A stretch of DNA of 64,000 nt from the NCBI RefSeq assembly GCF_025965215.1, contig NZ_JAOPXI010000070.1, forward strand, positions 1 to 64,000, in the 5' to 3' direction. The position numbers and the translations under genes were made by a program. This stretch comes from Marmoricola sp. GTDB taxonomy: Bacteria > Actinomycetota > Actinomycetes > Propionibacteriales > Nocardioidaceae. This document shows positions 58,637 to 64,000 of the stretch, in pieces. The notes below the pieces were generated by a model. That model was given only the letters and a program-made list of their open reading frames with translations, had not been told where the DNA came from and ran no database searches. Position 1 is the stretch's first letter. The number at the start of each line of letters is the position of its first letter.

Positions 58637-60252
58637 AGCGGGATGTTCCCGTGCTTGCGCGGCGGCAGCGTCTCGCGCTTCGAGGCGAGCAGGCGCATGG
58701 CGCGGACGATCTCGATCCGGGTCTCGTGCGGGGCGACGACCGCGTCGATGTACCCACGCTCCGCGGCGATGTACGGGTTGGCCAGGGTGTCTTCGTACTC
58801 GCTGATCAGCTGGGCGCGCCGGGCCTCGACGTCTCCGCCGTCGGCCTCGACCTGGTGCAGCTCCTTGCGGTGGATGATGTTCGCCGCACCCTGGGCGCCC
58901 ATCACGGCGATCTGGGCCGTCGGCCAGGCCAGGTTGATGTCGGCACCGAGGTGCTTGGAGGCCATCACGTCGTACGCGCCGCCGTAGGCCTTGCGCGTGA
59001 TCAGGGTGATCAGCGGCACGGTGGCCTCGGCATAGGCGTAGATGAGCTTTGCGCCGCGGCGGATGATGCCGTTCCACTCCTGGTCGGTGCCGGGCAGGAA
59101 GCCGGGGACGTCGACGAAGGTGATCACCGGGATGTTGAACGCGTCGCAGGTGCGCACGAACCGCGCCGCCTTCTCGGAGGCGTTGATGTCCAGGCAGCCC
59201 GCGAACTGCATCGGCTGGTTCGCGACCACGCCGACCGACTTGCCCTCGATCCGGCCGTAGCCGATCAGGATGTTCGGTGCGAACAGCGGCATCACCTCGA
59301 GGAACTCCTCGTCGTCCAGGACAGCCTCGATGACGGTGTGCATGTCGTAGGGCTGGTTCGGGGAGTCCGGGATGACCGTGTCCAGCGATCGGTCGAGGTC
59401 GCTGACCTCCAGGTCGGCCACCTCCTCGAACGACGGCGCCGGGTCGAGGTTGTTCTGCGGCAGGTAGGACAGCAGCGCCTTGACGTACTCGATCGCGTCG
59501 TCCTCGTCGGTGCCCATGTAGTGGGCGTTGCCGGACTTCGTGTTGTGGGTCCGGGCGCCGCCGAGGTCCTCCATCGTGACGTCCTCGCCGGTGACGGTCT
59601 TGATCACGTCCGGTCCGGTGAGGAACATGTGGGAGGTGCCGTCGACCATGATGGTGAAGTCGGTGACGGCGGGGGAGTAGACGTGGCCCCCGGCGCACGA
59701 GCCCATGATCAGGCTGATCTGCGGGATGACGCCGGAGGCGTGCACGTTGCGGCGGAAGATCTCGCCGTACAGGCCGAGGCTGACGACGCCTTCCTGGATG
59801 CGCGCACCGGCGCCCTCGTTGATCCCGATGATGGGACAGCCCATCTTCATGGCCAGATCCATCACCTTGGTGATCTTCTCGCCGTACACCTCGCCGAGCG
59901 ATCCGCCGAAGATGCTGAAGTCCTGGGAGAACACGCAGGCCTGGCGTCCGTCGATCGTGCCGAAACCGGTGATCACACCGTCGCCGTACGGTCGGTTCTT
60001 CTCCAGGCCGAAGGCGACCGAGCGGTGCCGGGCGAGCTCATCGAGCTCGACGAAGGAGCCCTCGTCGAACAGCGTCTCGATGCGCTCGCGGGCAGTCTTC
60101 TTGCCCTTGGCGTGCTGCTTCTCGATGGCCTTCTCGGAACCTGCGTGCACGGCCTCGTCGATGCGACGCTCCAGGTCGGCGAGCTTGCCCGCCGTGGTGT
60201 GGATGTCGATGTCAGCGGGCACGTCGGTGCCCTCACCGGGATGTGCGCTCAC
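58633..60252 (-). CDS. Acyl-CoA carboxylase beta (carboxyltransferase) subunit
   Basis: This is a 539-residue carboxyltransferase of the AccD5/PccB type that transfers CO2 from biotin to acetyl-/propionyl-CoA. It has the CoA-binding [43 protein letters not shown] (oxyanion site), [10 protein letters not shown] and the second-domain [46 protein letters not shown]. The GTG 60252 start follows AAGGAG. Operon: accD-accE-maf. Divergent from birA, whose product biotinylates the alpha subunit. The family position and operon are strong; propionyl versus acetyl specificity is inferred. Confidence 0.95.
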   Translation of the reverse strand: MSAHPGEGTDVPADIDIHTTAGKLADLERRIDEAVHAGSEKAIEKQHAKGKKTARERIETLFDEGSFVELDELARHRSVAFGLEKNRPYGDGVITGFGTIDGRQACVFSQDFSIFGGSLGEVYGEKITKVMDLAMKMGCPIIGINEGAGARIQEGVVSLGLYGEIFRRNVHASGVIPQISLIMGSCAGGHVYSPAVTDFTIMVDGTSHMFLTGPDVIKTVTGEDVTMEDLGGARTHNTKSGNAHYMGTDEDDAIEYVKALLSYLPQNNLDPAPSFEEVADLEVSDLDRSLDTVIPDSPNQPYDMHTVIEAVLDDEEFLEVMPLFAPNILIGYGRIEGKSVGVVANQPMQFAGCLDINASEKAARFVRTCDAFNIPVITFVDVPGFLPGTDQEWNGIIRRGAKLIYAYAEATVPLITLITRKAYGGAYDVMASKHLGADINLAWPTAQIAVMGAQGAANIIHRKELHQVEADGGDVEARRAQLISEYEDTLANPYIAAERGYIDAVVAPHETRIEIVRAMRLLASKRETLPPRKHGNIPL

Positions 60253-60319
60253 GCTGGGACTCCTTCTCAGGCCGGCCGTCTGCTGGCCACGGGGTGGAAC
60301 GTGGGCCAATCTAGTGCCT

Positions 60320-61084
60320 GTGCCGACACCTGAATCCGACTGGTCACCCCTCGAACCCGACGCGCTCGACGCAGCGGCCGGACCTGGCTGGTCGGTGAGC
60401 CTGCATCCCGAGGCGACCTCGACCAACGAGCTCGCCGCCCTCAATCCTGTCGCGGACTCGCTGGTCGTCGCCGATCACCAGACCGCCGGACGTGGACGCC
60501 TCGACCGGACCTGGGAGACCCCGCCCGGGACCGCGCTCACGTTCAGCGCCGTGGTCGACCCGGGACTGGCCGACCACGACTGGCCGCTGCTGCCACTCGC
60601 GGTCGCGCTGGCCGTGGCCGACGGGCTGCGTACCGCGGCAGGGGTGCCGGTCGCCGTCAAGTGGCCCAACGACGTGCTCATCGAGGGGGGCAAGGTCGCC
60701 GGGATCCTGCTCGAACGGGTGCAGGGCGATCGGCCCCTGGCCATCATCGGTATCGGGATCAACGTCGGGCTGGACGTCGAGCACCTGCCGGTGCCGACAG
60801 CCACGTCGCTGCGGATCGCCGGGGCCGAGGTCGACCGGACCGCGGTCTTCGCGGCCGTCGTGCCGGCGCTCGGGGCGATCCTGACGGCGCTGCGCAGGGA
60901 ACCGAGCGCCGTGCTCGAGCGGTACCGGTCCGAGTGCGACACGATCGGGCGCGAGGTCGAGGTGCACCTGCCCGACGGGCAGCTGCTGGTCGGTACGGCG
61001 AGCGGGATCGACCGGCACGGCCGACTGGTCGTGGGCGAATCCACAATCGGCGCCGGAGACGTCGTGCACGTGCGCCCGGCGTGA
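60320..61084 (+). CDS. birA: Biotin-[acetyl-CoA-carboxylase] ligase
   Basis: This is a 254-residue group I biotin protein ligase without the N-terminal DNA-binding domain, so it has no repressor role. It has the ATP/biotin motif [31 protein letters not shown] and IGIGINV, plus the SH3-like C-terminal domain. It is divergent from accD, with only about 60 bp between starts. I prefer GTG 60320 because CAATCT lies 7 nt upstream; GTG 60314 is two codons earlier. It modifies the EAMKM lysine of the alpha subunit encoded at 45305. The PH-domain gene follows after one base. Confidence 0.93.
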   Translation: MPTPESDWSPLEPDALDAAAGPGWSVSLHPEATSTNELAALNPVADSLVVADHQTAGRGRLDRTWETPPGTALTFSAVVDPGLADHDWPLLPLAVALAVADGLRTAAGVPVAVKWPNDVLIEGGKVAGILLERVQGDRPLAIIGIGINVGLDVEHLPVPTATSLRIAGAEVDRTAVFAAVVPALGAILTALRREPSAVLERYRSECDTIGREVEVHLPDGQLLVGTASGIDRHGRLVVGESTIGAGDVVHVRPA

Positions 61085-61085
61085 C

Positions 61086-61604
61086 ATGATCCGAGGCGTG
61101 GTGATCAACAAGAAGCTCCTCAACCCGGGCGAACGGGTGGTCTTCAGCACGCGGACCCACATCAAGGCCCTTGTCCTGCCTGCGCTCATCCTCCTCGTCG
61201 TGGCCGGGGTCTCCGGCTACCTCGCCAGCGTGCCGAGCAGCGACACCAAGCACAAGAACGCCTTCTACATCGCTATCGCGGTCGTCGCCGGCGTGCTGAT
61301 CCTCTGGTTCTGCGTGCGGCCGTTCCTGAACTGGCTGACCGCGACCTACACGGTGACCGACCGTCGCCTGACCACCCACCAGGGCGTGCTGTCTCGCACC
61401 GGCCACGACATCCAGCTCTCCAGGATCAGCGACGTGTCCTACGAGAAGGGGATCCTCGACCGGATCCTCGGGTGCGGCACGCTGATCATCAAGGACGCGA
61501 GCGAACTCGGCGTGCGGCTGCCCGACGTCCCTGGCGTCGAGGAGAAGCAGAGGATCCTCTCGGAGCTCCTGTTCCAGGACTCCCAACGCGATGCAGGAGC
61601 CTGA
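61086..61604 (+). CDS. PH-domain (DUF304-like) membrane protein
   Basis: This is a 172-residue protein with two N-terminal membrane helices (LVLPALILLVVAGVSGYL, IAIAVVAGVLILWFCVRPFL) followed by a bacterial PH-like domain (YTVTDRRLTTHQGVLSRTGHDIQLSRISDVSYEKGILDRILGCGTLII). This matches the Rv3278c-type gene that neighbours birA and purK in mycobacteria. Function unknown; the PH domain faces the cytoplasm. Its start lies one base after the birA stop, and its end overlaps the cyclase gene by 14 bp, so the three genes are coupled. Confidence 0.85.
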   Translation: MIRGVVINKKLLNPGERVVFSTRTHIKALVLPALILLVVAGVSGYLASVPSSDTKHKNAFYIAIAVVAGVLILWFCVRPFLNWLTATYTVTDRRLTTHQGVLSRTGHDIQLSRISDVSYEKGILDRILGCGTLIIKDASELGVRLPDVPGVEEKQRILSELLFQDSQRDAGA

Positions 61605-62607
61605 GCCCGAACGCGGAGCGCGGACCGAACCGCCCACCGTCGCTGATCTCGAACGGGCCATCCTCGGCGAGGTCCCGAGCCTGCGCGGCAGCGAGGTGGC
61701 GACGGCCAGCGGCGTCTCGCTGGGCGATGCACGGCGGCTGTGGCGCGCGCTCGGCTTCCCGGACACCGCGAACCAACCGGCCTTCACCCACGCCGACGTC
61801 GACGCGCTCGCCCTGGTCGACCGTGCGGCCAAGGACGCCGGCATCGACATGGAGACGATGCTGCGGGTGATCCGCGCGGTCGGGCACACGGTTGCGCGGC
61901 TCGCCGACTGGGAGGTGGCCACGCTCTCGACCGCGATCGACGAATTCGCGACCGCATCTCCCCACGAGCCGCACGCGATGCACTCGGCTCTCGACCTGAT
62001 CGACGCGCTGGCGCCGCACTTCGACGGGCTCCTGGTCTACGCCTGGCGTCGGCACCTGGCGGCCGCTGTCAGCCGGATCGAGATGCTCGGCGCGAACGAG
62101 GAGGACCTGCACGTCCCGCAGGCCACCGTCGGGTTCGCCGACCTGGTGTCGTTCACGGCGCTGAGCAACGAGCTCGACGAACATGAGATCGGCGACCTGG
62201 TGGAGGTCTTCGAGACGCGGTGCTCGGACGTCATCTCCGAGCACAACGGACGGGTGATCAAGACGCTCGGCGACTCGGTGCTGTTCCTGGAGTCGGATCC
62301 CGCCCAGGCGATCGACATCGCGCTGGACATCATCCGCGTCATCGGCGGCGACGAGCGGCTTCCCGACGTACGGATCGGGCTCGCGACAGGGCCGATCGTG
62401 TTACGGATGGGCGACGTCTACGGCCCGCCGGTCAACCTGGCCGCACGGTTCACCGCGGTGGCCCGGCGCAACCGCGTGATCATCGATGAGCGCACTGCCG
62501 AGCTCCTCTCGCCTGCGGAGTTCGAGACCCGACCCTTGCCGGCCCGACCGATTCGGGGCTTCGGCGACATCGAACCGGTCACCGTCCGGCGCGTCCGACC
62601 CAGGTAG
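61591..62607 (+). CDS. Class III adenylate cyclase with N-terminal regulatory helical domain
   Basis: This 338-residue protein has a helical N-terminal half (residues about 1-160: LERAILGEVPSLRGSEVATASGVSLGDARRLWRALGF) and a C-terminal cyclase homology domain. The two metal aspartates (ATVGFADLVSFT, KTLGDSVLF) and the transition-state Asn/Arg (VYGPPVNLAARFTAVARR) are all present, so activity is expected. The layout resembles M. tuberculosis Rv1264, whose N-terminal domain senses pH. It is the third gene of birA-PH-cyclase, with 14-bp overlap upstream. Its product cAMP could be read by the stand-alone cNMP protein (33269), but no direct link is visible. Confidence 0.9.
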   Translation: MQEPEPERGARTEPPTVADLERAILGEVPSLRGSEVATASGVSLGDARRLWRALGFPDTANQPAFTHADVDALALVDRAAKDAGIDMETMLRVIRAVGHTVARLADWEVATLSTAIDEFATASPHEPHAMHSALDLIDALAPHFDGLLVYAWRRHLAAAVSRIEMLGANEEDLHVPQATVGFADLVSFTALSNELDEHEIGDLVEVFETRCSDVISEHNGRVIKTLGDSVLFLESDPAQAIDIALDIIRVIGGDERLPDVRIGLATGPIVLRMGDVYGPPVNLAARFTAVARRNRVIIDERTAELLSPAEFETRPLPARPIRGFGDIEPVTVRRVRPR

Positions 62608-62627
62608 GCCAGCGCCACGGTCCCCGA

Positions 62628-62633
62628 TAGGGT
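62628..62633 (+). promoter_or_regulatory. -10 box TAGGGT of purK (leaderless)
   Basis: TAGGGT is followed by 6 nt and then the purK GTG at 62640. Confidence 0.5.
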
Positions 62634-62639
62634 CGACGT

Positions 62640-63800
62640 GTGCCTGAGGACCTTGCGCCCACGATCGCCGTCATCGGCGGGGGGCAGCTGGCCCGGATGA
62701 TGGCCGAACCGGCCGCAGCGATGGGGATCCCGCTCCGGCTGCTCGCCGAGGCCGAAGGGGTCTCCGCAGCCCAGGTGATCGTCGACTACGAGGTCGGCGA
62801 CTACACGGATCTGGCCGACCTGCGCCGGATCACGAAGGGTTGCACCGTGGTCACCTTCGACCACGAGCACGTGCCGAGCGCCCACCTGCACGCGCTCGAG
62901 TCCGACGGGATCGCCGTACGGCCGGGCCCGGAAGCCCTGGTGCACGCGCAGGACAAGGGCGTGATGCGACGAGCCCTGGGCGAGCTGGGCGTCCCGTGCC
63001 CGCGCAACGCGGTCGTGGCCGACGCTGCGGAGGCGGTCGCCTTCGGGTTGCCGTGCGTGCTCAAGACGACCCGCGGCGGGTACGACGGCAAGGGAGTGTG
63101 GTTCGTCCGGTCCGAGGCCGAGTGCGCCGACGCGTTCGCGGCCGCCGCCACCGCCGGGGTCGAGATCCTGGCCGAGGAGCTCGTCGACTTCCGCCGCGAG
63201 CTCTCGGCCCTGGTGGCTCGCTCGCCGTCGGGCCAGGTCGCCGCGTGGCCGGTCGTGGCCAGTGAGCAGCGCGACGGCGTCTGCCGCGAGGTGATCGCGC
63301 CGGCCCCCGACCTGGATGCCGACCTGGCCGTGCAGGCACAGCAGATCGCGATGCGGATCGCCGGCGAACTCGACGTCATCGGGGTGCTGGCCGTCGAGCT
63401 GTTCGAGACGACCGATGGTCGCGTGCTGGTCAACGAGCTCGCGATGCGACCGCACAACACCGGCCACTGGACCCAGGACGGCGCGGTGACCTCGCAGTTC
63501 GAGAACCACCTGCGGGCCGTCCTGGATCTCCCGCTCGGCGCGCCGGACGCTCGCACGCCGTGGACCGTCATGGTCAACATCCTCGGTTCCTCGGGGCCCA
63601 CCGCGCGCCTGTACGACGGGTACCCCCATGCGCTGGCCCGTGACCCGCGGCTGCGCGTGCACCTGTACGGCAAGTCGATGCGTCCGGGACGCAAGGTCGG
63701 TCACGTCAACGCCTACGGCGACGATCTGGACGACTGCCTGGAACGTGCCCGTCATGCGGCAGCATGGTTCGCAGGCGACCTAGGAGAAGAGAGCGAATGA
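62640..63800 (+). CDS. purK: N5-carboxyaminoimidazole ribonucleotide synthase
   Basis: This is a 386-residue ATP-grasp enzyme that converts AIR, ATP and bicarbonate to N5-CAIR in purine biosynthesis. It has [57 protein letters not shown] and [29 protein letters not shown]. The GTG start is 6 nt after TAGGGT. It overlaps purE by ATGA, so both enzymes of the N5-CAIR route are coupled. The position after the birA group matches mycobacterial gene order. Confidence 0.95.
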   Translation: MPEDLAPTIAVIGGGQLARMMAEPAAAMGIPLRLLAEAEGVSAAQVIVDYEVGDYTDLADLRRITKGCTVVTFDHEHVPSAHLHALESDGIAVRPGPEALVHAQDKGVMRRALGELGVPCPRNAVVADAAEAVAFGLPCVLKTTRGGYDGKGVWFVRSEAECADAFAAAATAGVEILAEELVDFRRELSALVARSPSGQVAAWPVVASEQRDGVCREVIAPAPDLDADLAVQAQQIAMRIAGELDVIGVLAVELFETTDGRVLVNELAMRPHNTGHWTQDGAVTSQFENHLRAVLDLPLGAPDARTPWTVMVNILGSSGPTARLYDGYPHALARDPRLRVHLYGKSMRPGRKVGHVNAYGDDLDDCLERARHAAAWFAGDLGEESE

Positions 63801-64000
63801 GCGACGCGACCGTTGGCCCCGTTGTCGGCATCGTGATGGGCTCCGACTCCGACTGGCCGGTGATGAAGGCGGCTGCCGAGGCGTTGGCCGAGTTCGACGT
63901 CGCGCTGGAGGCCGACGTCGTGTCCGCGCACCGGATGCCGGACGAGATGCTCGCCTACGGTCGCGAGGCCGCCGGTCGGGGGCTCAAGGTGATCATCGCC
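63797..64000 (+). CDS. purE: N5-carboxyaminoimidazole ribonucleotide mutase (5' part, truncated by window end)
   Basis: The first 68 residues are visible: [30 protein letters not shown] with the GSDSDW phosphate/active-site motif and [10 protein letters not shown] containing the catalytic His. This isomerises N5-CAIR to CAIR. The ATG overlaps the purK stop. The 3' end lies outside the window. Confidence 0.96.
   Translation, partial: MSDATVGPVVGIVMGSDSDWPVMKAAAEALAEFDVALEADVVSAHRMPDEMLAYGREAAGRGLKVIIA

Noticed and set aside
1-64000. CRISPR arrays, tRNA/rRNA genes, insertion sequences, prophage or plasmid functions
   Set aside because: No regularly spaced repeats, no tRNA-like cloverleaf in gaps, and no transposase, integrase or phage gene was recognised; only the decayed HNH gene resembles a mobile element.

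Overview
The window is GC-rich, densely coding DNA from an actinobacterium. Gene content and order resemble Nocardioidaceae/Propionibacteriales and, more distantly, the mycobacterial block purE-purK-birA-accD5-accE5-maf ... accA3 ... lpdA ... deoD-pmmB ... add-deoA-cdd-sdh, as I remember it from M. tuberculosis. The genus is an inference from gene content; no rRNA or tRNA gene was seen. No gene-free stretch exceeds about 210 bases.

Layout. 1-5.7 kb: two different succinate dehydrogenase (SDH) systems transcribed divergently, a type-B SDH (sdhC-sdhA, running out of the window) and a mycobacterial Sdh1-like set (anchor, flavoprotein, Fe-S protein), followed by a duplicated fragment of the second sdhB. 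5.7-13 kb: a GT4 glycosyltransferase, methylmalonyl-CoA mutase (mutA-mutB) with its GTPase chaperone meaB, and an M20 amidohydrolase. 13-22 kb: a nucleoside ABC importer (lipoprotein, double ATPase, two permeases) with cdd, deoA and add. 21.8-25 kb: a TetR/MpaB-type oxygenase pair with a clear operator, a decayed DUF222-HNH gene and a uridine kinase-like gene. 25-34.5 kb: deoC with a complete and a catalytically empty aldehyde dehydrogenase, a phosphohexomutase/phosphopentomutase-like enzyme, thiol peroxidase, a MerR/aldo-keto reductase pair and purine nucleoside phosphorylase. 34.5-39.2 kb: two tandem paralogous giant membrane proteins. 39-49.7 kb: lpdA, SpoIID-like protein, SDR, a second MpaB/TetR pair, the biotin carboxylase/BCCP subunit and an acyl-CoA dehydrogenase. 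49.7-57.8 kb: a cell-envelope glycan cluster (methyltransferase, third giant membrane protein, GT2, epimerase, two GtrA proteins, rmlB, rmlA). 57.8-64 kb: maf, accE, accD, birA, PH-domain protein, adenylate cyclase, purK, purE (partial).

How the genes work together. Imported nucleosides can be deaminated (cdd, add), phosphorolysed (deoA, PNP), isomerised (mutase), cleaved by DeoC and the acetaldehyde oxidised by the adjacent dehydrogenase, so a nearly complete nucleoside-to-central-metabolism route lies within 22 kb. Propionyl-CoA carboxylase-type subunits, biotin ligase and methylmalonyl-CoA mutase feed succinate to the SDH complexes at the other end.

The most noteworthy signals are regulatory and structural: about 16 genes have a TANNNT box 6-8 nt before the start codon (leaderless transcription); one divergent pair shares a single palindromic -10 box; an exact 23-bp operator is repeated before merR and its aldo-keto reductase; an 82-bp identical tract joins two diverged paralogs; a REP-like repeat occurs both between genes and inside the ends of coding regions; and the sdhB 3' end is duplicated with mainly synonymous differences.
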